64,000 nucleotides of DNA from Rhodamnia argentea (taxonomy: Eukaryota; Streptophyta; Magnoliopsida; Myrtales; Myrtaceae): NCBI RefSeq assembly GCF_020921035.1, contig NC_063155.1, forward strand, positions 29,877,294 to 29,941,293. The letters run 5' to 3'. Under the pieces are notes generated by a model. The model had not been told where the DNA came from and searched no databases. It was given only the letters and a program-made list of their open reading frames with translations. The translations under genes were made by a program, and so were the position numbers. Position 1 is the first letter of the stretch; each line of letters starts with the position of its first letter. Positions 1 through 12,800 of the stretch are shown here, in pieces.

Positions 1-355
1 TTTCTCAAAAACTGGTATCAACTCTATTTGCATATACGCATACACATGCCATCGATCACACTAAGATCGAATTTGATATTCTTTCGTTGTGATTTGGTGT
101 AGACTTACGAGAGCCCGAGCTAATCTAAGAGGGTGTCGATGGAAACACCGACGTAATCAAGTCCCTAGACCCTAGATTTCTTTGGTTGCGTAGAATCGAG
201 TGGTTTCTCCCTACCGTTCGATAAGGTTCTCGATCTACCTTCATCAAATACTGGTGGCGACTCCATTTGCATGTACACATATACATGCCATCGATCACAC
301 TAAGATCGAGTTTGATATTCCTTCATTGCGATTTGGTATAGGCCTGCGGGGACTC
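1..355. repeat. LTR-like direct repeat, degraded
   Basis: A block of about 105 bases near the left edge (from about 8) returns about 239 bases later (from about 247) with scattered substitutions. Both copies share the core catgccatcgatcacacta (45 and 284) followed by similar 'gatttggtgta' tracts. Phrases such as 'ctggtggcgactccatttgc' resemble tandem sub-repeats near Ty3/gypsy LTR ends. No coding remains are visible, and the element may continue left of the window. Confidence 0.4.
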
Positions 356-370
356 GAATTAATCTGAAAT

Positions 371-1200
371 CATACACTAACCCAATATGGTATATTTTTT
401 TTTAAGCTTAAAATGGCTCGGTATGACATGACAATTAGACGGAATAACATAAAAAAATATTATATGCAATATGCATTATGTTAGACAAGAGAATCAATAT
501 AAATTAATCTTCAATTAATTCAAAATTTAGAATGAAATTTCACAAAGTAACTACATAATTATTTGACTTAAATGACAAAAATTGAGAAGTAAAATTATTT
601 TCGAGAACAAAAATTTTGTGTAATTATCAAACGCGTTTCTGTTTTAGGAACAGAAATTTTATGCAGTTGTCAAACACATTTTGATTCTCTAAAACTCATC
701 TCGGGAATAGAATCAGAAAAAAACAATTCTAATCAGAATCACTTTTTAGCATCGGAATCGTTGCCACGCAGGCCTTAAGCGAGAAATGGAGGGGCAATTG
801 GGTAAAAACACGGACGGAGGGAAAATGCAATACTCTCCTCCGCATTGCACCGTCAGGTTCAGCATCAGCGCGTGCGATGTCAGATTGGCTCGGATGTTAT
901 ATATTTAACTAACCGCGCTTGGCTTTTCTCCAAGTGGCACTCATAATCCCAACAAGGTCAAAAACCGCTTGCCAAATTCAATGTTATCAACAGACCCAAA
1001 AAATTTGACCCAAAAAAAAAAAAAAAAAAGAAGGAAAAATACAATATTATGAAAAAGGGAATTCAACAAATTCCAGAGTAACACCAAAAAAGAAAAGAAA
1101 TTTTTTTTTTTTAAAATGCGTTCTATATTTTATTTTATTTTTGTAGAAATTCTTATATTTTATATTGAAAAAAAAAAGGAAAATTTGGAGTCGTAATCGA
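371..1200. other. AT-rich intergenic DNA with a MITE-like stretch
   Basis: No gene is seen. Around 590-745 there is a degenerate repeat built on 'acaaaaattttgtgtaattatcaaac' and 'aggaacagaaattttatgcagttgtcaaac'. It looks distantly related to the repeats at 17598-17830 and 37045-37240. From about 1000 the sequence is oligo-A and oligo-T tracts leading into the leader of the next gene. Confidence 0.4.
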
Positions 1201-1509
1201 TAAAGGAACATAAGATGATGGGATGGGGATGGGCAACAGCAGCAGCAAGCAATAGCGACAATTACGTTACTACTTTGGATATCAACCACCTCGCATCACC
1301 ACCACCACCACCACCACCACCCACCATCGCTTCGTTTCTCTCTCTGCCCTGCCCTGCCCTGCTCTGTGCTGTGCTTTCGAAGGCCACATTCCTCCTCCTT
1401 CCCCTCCCATGGCTTCCTCTCCCGAGATCTGACGCTCTCCCCCGCTCCTCCCTTCGACCCATTTCCATTTCTCTCGCCCTAGATATCTCGCCCTTTCTCC
1501 TCTCCCCGA
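1201..1509 (+). promoter_or_regulatory. Probable 5' leader of the WAV3-like gene
   Basis: The stretch before the start codon at 1510 is pyrimidine-rich, with an (ACC)n run at about 1298-1325 and CT-rich tracts to 1505, as is usual in plant 5' UTRs. No convincing TATA box was fixed, and the transcription start is unknown. Confidence 0.4.
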
Positions 1510-4500
1510 ATGGGTAGCAAGTGGAGGAAACTCAAGCTCGCCCTCGGCTTGGACACCGCCTGCCTCTACGTCCCCCAGACCCTCGACGACCCCGCTCCTC
1601 CCCCTGCCTCCGACGCCGCCGCTGCAGCCAGGTTCTCCGACGCCGCCTCGCTCTCCCCGACCGACCGCTCCCTCTTCCGCCGCCCCAGGACACCCACCCC
1701 CTCGTCCTCCGGCCTCCGCTTCCCCAAATCGTCCTCCCCAAAATCCTCCAAGGTCTCTTTGGCTCTTTTCTTCTTTTTCGTCTCTTATCCTGGTTTTCCC
1801 TTTTAACCTCTATCATGCGTGCTTGTGTATGCGCTGTGCATGTCGACGTGAGTGAGGGAGTCTGTCGACAATTGAAGGAGCCACTGGTGATTTGGGGCTC
1901 CTTTTTTTTTTTTTGTGGATAAATTCTCTTTTTTGGAAATTTTTTACTGTGCCATTTGCTTCGTTTCCAGATAGATTTGATATATTTTGATTTATCGTTT
2001 GATCTATCCTTTTGAAGTGCCTGTTTCTTCTTCATCGGATCTGATCGGTAGATTCTTGATTCTGCATCGGGGCGTCCTTAATCTTCCTTTGGGATTTTTT
2101 TCAGTTCTCTACGGATCACTCTCTTTTCCCTGAAAATAGACCGATAAAAATGAATTTTTTTTTATTCACATTTCCTGTAGAGGCTATAGCCATCAACTCA
2201 TGTGCGGCCACTTTGTTTTGTGCATATCTTGTTGCCGTCTATGGTCCACAAAGTGGGCTGGTTGTGACAAGTTGATGCAATATCTGAATTATGTCAAGCT
2301 GGTTGTTTGCTGCGGTGTTGTTTTCCGCCCTCCAATTTTCTTTTGTGGTGCGTATGTGTGGACTGTGGGGTGGGGTGGGGCTAAAGTGGACTAGTCCCTT
2401 CAAGGACCATTAGCATTTGGCATGTAGGAAAAAGGAATCGCTGCATTTCACCCTCCCTTTTCTTCTTCCTTTGAACTGGAAAGTGCTTTGTCTGGTCAGC
2501 ACAAGTTACATCTCTCTCTCTCTCTCTGCTTTTGATGTAATTTTCAGGGAACACTATGGTCCCTTGGTTTTGAGCCTTCTTAAAATTATCTTCGAGATAA
2601 AGGTGTGCCTTTTGAGAACTATGATGAAGATTGAAAATCCTAGACTCACCTTTTCTGTTCCTTAATTATGATTTATGTTATTTGGTTTTCTGTTGGGTGA
2701 GAATCTAACCAACCATTTGTTTTTTTCCTTGGATGTTGCTTCTAAGTAAGTACTTCCTGCAGGATGGATACATATAATGACCGGAGTCATCTTAGACTGC
2801 ACCTTTTTAACTGACTAGCGCCTGTTGCTTTCACTAAGTGATTTGTGAAGCCAGGATGAATACCAGTTGATTAACAGTGTACCACAATAATGAATTTTGT
2901 GAACGTGTCTTCTTAGCTCTCTCTGTGTTCTTCTGTCAATACATTGCTTTCAGTAATAGTTCATGTACTGCCGGACGAACATATACCAAAATCGCATAGG
3001 AACCTGGATTCTTTGAATAGTGTTTATGTAGCCTTCCTTGTAAAACCAGCATATTTTTGTCACTTATCAAGTCAAAAGGCTAGTTCAATTTCAATGGATT
3101 TTATTTATGGATTTTTAAATTACCAGGACCTAATGATCACTCTTTCAGCTCCCAATTAGATTCTCAGAGATCGCCCTAAATGTAAGGAGGAACCCATCTA
3201 AACAGCATTGTTTGTGAGACTGTGAAAGTGTTTCCATGATTGATTAAATTTGTTAAGTTCTTGTGCTTGCTTATGGAATATTCTTACTTTTGTGATTAAT
3301 TGGATTTGGCAAATTCTGAGGTTGAGTGGGAGGCATTTGGTTCATCGATGTTGCAGTCGTAAATTATGAAGATGGTGCTCAATTTAGAGTCCAACATCCC
3401 TACCTTTCTTCTTACACTTGGACTTTCAATATGCAGAGGACCTGTGCAATATGCCTGAACACCATGAAACCAGGAGAGGGCCATGCTATTTTCACTGCAG
3501 AATGTTCCCACTCTTTCCACTTCCATTGCATTACCTCCAATGTGAAACATGGAAACCAACTGTGCCCCGTTTGTAGAGCAAAGTGGAAGGAAATTCCTCT
3601 TCAGAAACCTGCTTCTGGCCTTCCTCATGGAAGGGCAAGAATTGATCCACTAGGTCGGGCACAAGATGACGGATGGCTGACTGTTTTGCCCCGGATACAT
3701 CAGGCCAGGTTAGATGGTGGTAGGCCAATCTCATCACATCCACATGGCCCTGAGCCTAGTCGTTTTGACGATGATGAACCATTGGATAGTGAACCAGATA
3801 ACAGTGAGGAAAGTACATTGGGTACTCCTGATGTCTGTAACACTTCTTTTGGGATTGTGGAGGTCAAGATGTACCCAGAAGTTCCAGCTCTTTTGAGATC
3901 GACTTCTACTGATAAATTCAACGTGCTAATCCATATTAAAGCTCCCCAAGCCAATAAGAGAAAGGATATCAGTGAAACTCAGGCTGAATCCCTGCAAACT
4001 CAGAAGTCTCGAGCTCCTATCGACTTAGTAACTGTGCTTGATGTAAGCGGCAGCATGGCCGGTAGTAAACTTGCTCTGTTGAAACGGGCAATGGGGTTTG
4101 TAATACAAAACCTTGGCCCATCTGACCGTCTCTCAGTCATTGCATTCTCTTCCACGGCACGCCGTCTCTTTCCTCTGCAGAGGATGACAGATATCGGCCG
4201 GCAGCAGGCTCTACAGGCAGTTAATTCTCTGACTTCAAATGGTGGGACCAATATTGCCGAAGGCTTAAAGAAAGGTGCCAAGGTCTTATCAGACCGAAAG
4301 TGCAAGAATCCTGTAGGTAGCATCATTTTATTGTCTGACGGACAAGACACATATAGCGTCAGCAGTCCAGGTGCTTCGGCTGCTTCCCATTGTCGAGGAG
4401 CTCAGCAATCTCTCTTGCCCCTGGCAATGTTTCAGAAAGATGGCACAGGTTTGCAGATTCCTGTACACACATTTGGGTTTGGCACAGACCATGATGCTGC

Positions 4501-5380
4501 CATGATGCACTCTATTGCTGAAACATCTGGGGGCACATTCTCCTTCATAGAAGCCGAAGATGTCATCCAAGATGCATTTGCTCAATGCATAGGTGGACTT
4601 CTGAGCGTTGTCATACAAGAGCTACAGGTGAAGGTTCAGTGTGCGGACCCAAGTTTGCAATTTAGTTCAATTAAATCTGGAAGTTACCAAAGCACCTTGT
4701 CATCTGATGAAAGGGCGGGGTCTGTTGACGTTGGGGATCTGTATGCTGAAGAAGAACGGGATTTTCTCGTGACGATCAAGATTCCAGTAGATGATTCTGG
4801 TCATGAGCTGTCATTGCTGAAGGTTATATGTGTTTATAGAGATCCTATTACAAAAGAGTTTGTTAGCTTGGAAGAAGCTAGTGAAGTAAAGATCCAGAGA
4901 CCAGAAACAGCTGAGCCACTCGAGGTATCCATGGAAGTGGATCGGCAACTCAACAGACTCCGCGCAGCGGAAGCAATGGCAGAGGCTAGGGCTGCTGCTG
5001 AACGTGGAGATATGGCGGCTGCAGTCTCAATCTTGGAGAATTGCCTGAGGGTTTTGTCTGAAACTGTCTCTGCACAAGCCGCCGATCGCTTATGTACTTC
5101 CCTCTGTGCGGAACTGAAGGAGATGCAGGAAAGAATGGCCAATCGCCGCATATACGAGGCATCCGGTAGAGCTTATGTGCTCTCAGGATTGAGCTCCCAC
5201 TCGTGGCAGAGGGCAACCGCGCGAGGTGATTCAACAAATAGCAATAGCCTTGTGCAAGCTTACCAGACCCCGACAATGGTCGACATGGTCACCCAATCTC
5301 AGACCATGATTCTAGGGAATCCAATGCCTCGGAGGAAACTTCGGCAGGCTCTGTCTTTTCCTGGACCTCGTCCAAGGTAA
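1510..5380 (+). CDS. WAV3-family RING/VWA E3 ubiquitin ligase
   Basis: There are two coding exons, 1510-1752 and 3437-5380 (intron phase 0), giving 728 residues. Exon 1 encodes a basic MGSKWRKLKLALGL start and a Ser/Pro-rich linker. Exon 2 opens directly in the RING finger at about residues 84-128, with CAIC, CSHSFHFHC and CPVC giving a C3H2C3 ligand pattern. A von Willebrand A domain follows at about 275-460 with the MIDAS signature DVSGS at 283-287 and LLSDGQD. After it come a conserved beta-rich part and an Ala/Glu-rich helical C-terminus. The architecture, N-terminus and length fit the WAV3/WAVH/EDA40 family, whose Arabidopsis members are E3 ligases acting in root gravitropism and growth-direction control. 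The exact paralogue cannot be decided here. An open frame from 3326 runs into exon 2, but its first 37 codons are intron: the acceptor is atgcag at 3431-3436. Confidence 0.93.
1753..3436 (+). other. Intron 1 of the WAV3-like gene
   Basis: This 1.7-kb intron separates the N-terminal tail exon from the RING exon, with donor AAG|gtctct and acceptor gcag|AGG. It is T-rich and carries a (TC)n run at 2513-2527. No gene or transposon is recognisable inside. Confidence 0.85.
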
Positions 5381-7140
5381 TTTTGGAGTGGTCTTCAATC
5401 CATGTGATTGTTGCAATCTTTTTTGGTTTATTTTTTTCCCGTTTTCGGACTTTTGCTATTTTGCTGAGATAACTAAGGTTTTGCTCCAAACAAGTGGTTA
5501 AAGTGAGTAAGCAGTTGGAGTGGTAGCGGTGGGGGGGTTTGAAAAGCATATGCTTTCTTCTTTGAACATAGTGAAGTAATAAGAAACGTAAGGCTCGGGG
5601 GTAAAGGAATTGTGGGATACTGGGTTGAGTTTAGTTCTAGGACTCTTGGCATTGGAACTGTAGTTAGGAGTCTTGGTATGAACTGATGTACATGAAAAGA
5701 TCAGTTTTTGAATGTCCTTGCACTTTTTTTCCATTTTTTTTTTGTTGGGTATTTTGAGAAGGGAGGTGGGTATAGCGTCACTGTAACCTGGGGGCAAAGT
5801 TGGATTTGTTTTTCTCTTGCAATATGATGGAATCTTGTCATTCTTCTTTCAGTGATAAGAGCTTCCTCTTCCTTCCCTTGACATTTTCTGCTTGCAACAG
5901 GGAAAAAAAGAGTGGATTTTGGGGTTTGATGTGTGGGTGGAGTTTCTTGAATGCATTAGATACTAATGGAAATCCATCTGCAGAAAGTGATTCTTCTGAT
6001 TGTTTAAGAAGAAGTGGGGCAATCTAATCGGGTCATTGATGTGAAGTAATTAGTCTTATTCTTGCATCTAGTTACTCAGAAAAGGGACAAGCATATACTT
6101 ATTTGTGTTTGAGGCGGCTGATGATTGATGGCGCGAAATCAATTTCGTGGTGGAAAGCATCTTGAACTGATTGTACCGTAACGATTCGAAACGTCCTGGT
6201 TGAATCGGAAGTTCATGCCTGACTCTTGAACATCCACCCAAGCGATAGAGCGTATTCGTTTTGCTCTTGGAATCAGTACATGCGCTCTCTGGAGATCGCC
6301 ATCCGGAAGGTTAAAAACCAATTTAAGTAAGATAGTGAGGAACAGGTTAGCCTAAATCCGGATGCATCCGTTCGGGAAAGAGCGGAGGTGGACCACGCTG
6401 ATGATTCCCCGCCCTGCCTGGTCCCTTCGAAATTGATTAGAGGCCCTTTTACTTATGTTGGGTTGCTTGAAGATGAATCTGCTTAGGATTCTGGCGGCAC
6501 TTCCGGCTTCAACTCATCCATCATGTACAACCATCATTAAGTCCATCCGATTAGGGAAATATTATATTGGGATTTTGTCTAATCTAATGACGAGCCAAAG
6601 ATGCCGGCACTGTACTGGTCTAAAAGGTAATATTTCAAAATTGCCCCCCAAAGAAGATCCATGCTTTAAATCGAAATATAATCACCCGCCCGACAGAGGG
6701 CAATTAAACAAGAAAAAGATTAGTCTTAGGAGACTGAATTATGATGTCATATATGACAATGTAACTTAAAAGGGTAAGGTAAGGCGTTGTGCGCGCGCGA
6801 ATTGCAGAGACACGGTCATGATGCACGAGCACGGAGTTCACGGCCGGAGCCCCGATGGTTCCCAAGGTTTTTGGGGGGACTGGGGAGGCTCATCGGCGGA
6901 CCGTGGCGTGGAGGACCGCGCCCAGGATCACGTGCCTGTAGATTGATAGCGGACACGTCTGAAAATAATAATGATTGTAAAGAAATCCGACAATCGAAAT
7001 TCTTAGAAAATGGGAAAAAAAAGAAAGGGACAAAAAGCTCGCTCTTGTGGGGTCCACCAGCAAGAAAGCTGAAGGACGCCACCTCGTCATCAGTGCCATG
7101 GAGAATTCCCATCCCTTCATCTTCAGTAGCCAGTTCGACA
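5381..7140. other. 3' UTR of the WAV3-like gene, then intergenic DNA
   Basis: The T-rich sequence to about 5800 is likely 3' UTR. From there to about 7140 I see no gene; open frames are short and lack recognisable domains. A GC-rich patch around 6785-6950 comes before the CT-rich leader of the next gene. Confidence 0.5.
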
Positions 7141-7158
7141 CGATCTCTCTCGTTCCAC

Positions 7159-7190
<32 letters not shown>

Positions 7191-9838
7191 AGTTCCATTG
7201 ACACTTTACACTTTACACTTTTCTCTGATTTGATTTGATTCGATGGAGGTTCCATCAAATTGAATACACAAGTTGGCGCACTCTCCATTTTGAGCTCGTT
7301 CGCAGTCTGATCTCTCTCTATCTCTCTCTCTCTCTGGCTCTCGCTCGCTGCCTCGCTCGCCAGCTACATGCACTACCAACTCCTCTAGCAGCAGTGCAGA
7401 TCATTGAACTCTTTGAAGCGCATCGAAGTCGCGGGCTACACCCGTCGCGTCAGATTTCGGATTCTCTGAGGAGCATTTCTCTGCATGTTTTTAGCCGAAC
7501 CAAGAGCGCCGGAGCAGGAACTCGCGTCTCCGGACATTTAGGTAATCTTGTAGCTCATTCGTTGCAATGCCTCTGGCTTCTTTTGTTCGCTGACAGTTGG
7601 AAACTGGAGTCGCATTTCTCTGTGATTCAGTGTGCTAGATTAGTGTTGCATGAGCAATGAGAATCAACCAGTGTCTTCCTGTCCAAGTCCCTGAAAATCT
7701 TTTCATCTTGTCGATGATGTCGCGTCGTACTGATCAAATGATAATTGGTTCGGTTCAGTCTGTGTTTTAGGCCATCCAAATTAGCAGTTCCTGGTTGGAA
7801 TTAAAAATGTGAACTTCCCTAATTTGTTTTTGGTTGACCTACCAATGCCAACGTCATCCAATTTGTCCCCCACCTCACCCTGGACTTGTCTAGTGTTGGA
7901 GACGTGCGATGCTCTGACCTTTTTCACTGGATCAACGGTTCCCCACCGCCTGATCGGTTTCCTGGTGTTGGCTTTGCATCGTGCGGTCGGCAACAAAGTC
8001 CCGACAGCGTTGGGCCCCACAGGCTGCACTACGCTGAAACTCTCTACCTCACATGTCGCTATTACAATTCCACTATGTCCATCCCCTGTAACGTATGTTC
8101 TCTGTCTTTGAAGCCAAGTCTTTTAGCCGTTGGGACTTGGGTTGTGTTCTTCCGGAAATTTATTAGAAAGCTTCCCATTTTTCTCAAGGAACTAGCAAGG
8201 CGTACGTTCGTTGGAAGACCCAAATAAAAGAGGGTAACAGAGCCCCTGAAATTAGTTGACCTGTCTCTTTCGCGTATACAAATTGGTTGCTTTCAATGGG
8301 GTGGGTGATGGACTTGTATTCTAGCTTATTTCTCATTAATATATATGCCTAAAACGCCAGCAGTCTCCGTCTAACTCTCATTTGCTGTCAGATAACTGTT
8401 CGGCATTGCCCTTGTTTGGAGTACATGTTTGTTTTGAAATCTTAGGTGAGTCTCCTTGATTGGATTGTCTCAATCTATCATATTCTTCGCACAGGCTCAG
8501 TGACCTCCGCTTTCACGGAAGGAACATCCTCAGAAGTTTCCAGGCTCGAGAGTAAGTAGGTCTTCATGGCTTCAATTCAAATGCATTAGTCGAATATTGA
8601 GTGCAACCAATTTGTTTACTTAAATAGTGGCACAACAAACCGTCGCTTTAATTTTCAGCTTCTGAGACACGAGTCTAAATTTCCCAACATCTCATTCTTA
8701 CCTCAACTGTATTTGTCAACTAAACCCCTGGAGTATTGTAGAACTCCTCACTGCATTCTCATTTTCTTGTTTAATTGAGATCTGTCTGCAGGTGGGTTTC
8801 TTTCCCTTAACTAAGGCTGATTGTTTTCAGTTTGGAAAGATGTGTCTTGACGATCCTCAAGAGACCTTGTTCTTGGCTGACCAAACAGCTTAATTTTCTG
8901 ATGCACCATAGCCCCACAATACTTTTAGTGACAGGATCGGATATGCGTACATGACTGCACCTGCATTTAAGGCATACAGTTGCGTAACATCATCGGTTGG
9001 GTGTTTCTGGTTCCATCAGCTACACCAAATAATTCATGCTACCTGTTTTCTCCACCATTCAATGGCAACACACCGCTATTTTCAATCCACTTTGAATATA
9101 GTGCAGGTTGATCACCTGCTTTCCACTGTACATTGAGATGAATGAGCATTCCGAAGTGTTGGTTGGCCAAACATGATTTTGCATTCATGTGCTTTCTGCA
9201 ACTTCAAGTCATTGACTATGGCAACCTCTGGACACTTAATGATCTTGGATTTCCGTATACACCTTGTCTCGAGAAGATGTTGGAGTACTTCTCCCATCTC
9301 TATCATTTAGAGCTAGTCTCCAGCTCCCTTTAGATTTACGTGGCAATTAAGAAGATTTTAGTATTTGAAATTCTCATGGACTTATAACTTGGTTTCTTTG
9401 CTTGTTACAGTGTGATAGAGACTTTCAATTTTTAAGTTCATTATCACTTAGAATTGTGTCCTTACTCTCAGATGAAGTGCTTTTGAATGTTATTCTTAGC
9501 CCTGCTTCTTATCTTCTTTGGACAGATTGACAATCTGTGATGAACTCTGACAAAGGAACATCTTATGGCTAATGAAGGATATATCTACTCATTAGAAGGA
9601 TTTTCATGCGAAACACTGTTAGTATCGGTTTATTCCTTCAACCTTGTACTTATGTGGAGAGGCGATGGTCATTAAGAAACCAAATTTGATTTTGAATGAA
9701 ACTGACTTAAACAAACTATGCAAGGAAAATCTCTTCTTTTTTTATTTACCATTTGAACAACTCAAAGTTTCAGCTATAATGTCTGGGGAGTACTCATTGA
9801 TTTTCTGATCTTTCACTTCACTCTTTAGGTTGATATAA
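7140..9838 (+). promoter_or_regulatory. Spliced 5' leader region of NCRK
   Basis: A CT microsatellite (about 7159-7187) opens a pyrimidine-rich leader that seems to end at a donor after 7541 (catttag|gtaatc). A second untranslated exon is plausible at 8495-8551 (cgcacag|gctcag to ctcgaga|gtaagt). The exon with the start codon begins at about 9829 (ctctttag|gttgat). The first leader exon contains short upstream frames: ATG at 7243 (six codons), one near 7368, and one near 7484 that ends at the splice donor. These boundaries are predictions. Confidence 0.4.
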
Positions 9839-12800
9839 ATGAAGCTTCACGGGGAAGTTGCAGTTATTTGTCTCGCTGGCTTCCTCTCGATTCATCGTAT
9901 TTTTTGTGGTTAGTATAGATATGTTGGACCATTGTTTATTGACTCTACTCTTGATCAAATGAATGCTTGCCCTGTCTAAATTGTGGACATCCTTGGTGTC
10001 CTTCATTATGCATGCTTTTTTCCTTGAACAACTTTTGCACAATTTGGACCTAGTTGTATTTCTCCCTTTGAGAACATGGCAACTAAATTACCTCCATTAG
10101 TGACTTTGCCTAGAATTTACCTCTGGTTATTGGAAAAGCCTATTTACATTATTCTTCTACCTGTGGTGTTGATGGTTTTAGGACTGACTTACTTAGCGAT
10201 TGCTGCAAAGTTAATGAATGAATGACTTTCGTTTCCTAGCCAAATTTTAGAAAAGAATTAGAGTTCCTCCGATTAATGTAAACACAAATAATTTGTGGCA
10301 GCTGTGTGCTCTCTCAATATTGCTTATGCTGTCTATGATTTTTCTGTGGCTGACTAAATGCTACAAAAATATGCAAAAAAAAAAAAAAAAAACTGGCTGC
10401 ATAATCACACTTTCGAATTTGTTTTTCTGTGGCAGATGAATCTTCTAATGCATTTGGGACAATCAAATGGACATGTGCATGCTTATCAGACCGAGGGAAC
10501 CAAAACTCTTTTCTCTTATCAAACTGCTCTACATCCTGTAATTGTACTTCAGGTATGTTTCCTATCTTTCATGGAAAAAATTGACTAGAAGCTTTAAACT
10601 TATCTTGACGTTGAATTGATTCTTAATAATGTTTGAACTATTTTTTTTTTTTTTGTCACCAAATGTCTTCTACCAAAGAACTGGTTTCTTCTTTGTTTGA
10701 TTAAATTCTAGTAGAAACTTTTGGCAGCTTGCTGTTAACTCTGGGGGGTATTCACTGTAGAGATTCTCATCTATTTTGGATGTGCAATTCTGTACAAATG
10801 TAATGGAATAAAAGGTTCTACCCTTTGGTAATCGTTATCTATACAATGCTTTGAACCCTATGTGGAGGTTCATGAGATATATCAGTGGTAACTGTTGACG
10901 AGATAATTTCAATGTCGCACATTAGCATTAGCAATTGTTACTTCTCTATTCGAAAGGCACTTCTAATTCAGGAGCATGTTTATATGGTGGAAGATTTGTT
11001 CATCAAATGCTAGTTATTGTCTGATCTACGAGAAATCTAATGTATACAATGCTTTGAACCCTATGTGGAGGTTCATGAGATATATCAGTGGTAACCGTTG
11101 ATGAGATAATTTCAATGTTGCACATTAGCATTAGCAATTGTTACTTCTCTATTCGAAAGGCACTTCTAATTCAGGCGCATGTTTATATTGTGGAAGATTT
11201 GTTCATCAAATGCTAGTTATTGTCTGATCTACGAGAAATCTAATGTTGAAATTTTCTAAACAGTACTACTGCTCTACGCATAGTCTCTCTCTCTCTCTCT
11301 CTTGTTGTACCTCTTTGAACTTCAATCTGTGGCTTGTAAGTATAGATCCGGAATGCCTAAATAGTAGACTGCTGTCTTATATTTAATTGCTGAATCCATT
11401 GACTTCGCATGCAGCAGCTGGAGGAAAGAGTGAAAATATGTGGACATGCAGATGCATTGACATGTTTCCCAAAATTGCATCTGTGATCAATGATACCAAT
11501 TGCTTCACAGCCTGCAATTGCACTGCAGGTAACACAACTGTCCTTTTCCTTTTGCACAATCGTTTGTTTGGTAGAAGAAGGCCTAAGCTTAAAATAGTCA
11601 GGACCCCCTCCTTGGTTTCTGTCAATGGCTGTTGTCACTTAAAACTTGTATATTAGGGTTAGAGTTGGACCACAATCCCTCATTTAACATAACATTAGTC
11701 AAGTGTTTAATTGAAGTCAGGACTCCCGAACGTGTAATTTCAATTAAAGTTGCAGCTATGACCAAAAGATAAAAAGCCACAGCCACCCCCTAGCCAGTAG
11801 CCTTTAAAATGATATGGTGGTTGGAATTGCAGAACTTTATCTAGTTGTTTATATCAACAGTCAATACAAATTCCTAATCGGAATTGGGTGGCTGCTGCTG
11901 AAATTGCTCTTCATAGTTTTCCCCTAGACAACGAGGTTAGATTTTTTTCTACCAGATCTATGACTGTAAATACCTAAGGTTTGCTTTTTCAGAGGACTTC
12001 GATGAATCTAAACCTCCTATAAGTTTTCCTTAGATTCTACGTTTCTTCATTTTCACACGGGTGATGTTCTTATACTTTTTCTCCAATACCTTGATATGTT
12101 TCCCTGGATTGAGATGGTGTTCTTGTCCTGAATAAACTAGTACTCTGGATTATGTACGAAATATAGAGCAAACATTCTGACAGACATTTTGTTCTTACCA
12201 GGTTCTCTTAATGAGGCACAAGCCTCAGATAAGCACAATTCAAGCAGAGCTGTCATAATTGTACTATTAATCTGTGTCCTTTTCACAACTATCGCATTCC
12301 TTGCCTCGATCATGTTCTACTTTTGCCGAAAGGAGAAGTCCCCAATCCAGTCACCTGTGTTCTCATCGGACAAAGAAACAAGTTGCAATAGTGCCACTAA
12401 TTTAATCCAACATAAGATCTCATCCACTCGAGAAGCTAAAGTTAATGTTTCTTCCCCTATCAGTTCTTTCGTAGGTAAGTACGTTGGTGATGCTTCTTTG
12501 TTATAGTAAAGAAGAGTTTTCTATTTGCTTTGATTTCATTCAAAGAGCAGGAGTTTGCTAAAATTTATTGACTAAAGATTCTCTATTCATGCTGATTACA
12601 TGAAATGCACTGCTCTTGCTTGCTGTCATCCAATATTTGTATCTTCACTTTCAGGGTGCTTCTACAAGGCTTCATTCTTTGTTAAACACAAATCCGGAAC
12701 TGTACATGGTATCTTACTTCAGTTTGCGTACTCTGAACTGGAACATGCAACCAACTACTTTTCCAGTTCTAATCTCATTGGACTTGGAGGAAGCAGCTAC

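Noticed and set aside
1532-2035. 167-codon minus-strand frame over the WAV3 exon 1
   Set aside because: It is an Arg/Gly-rich shadow of a GC-rich exon and CT-rich intron; no domain and no splice logic.
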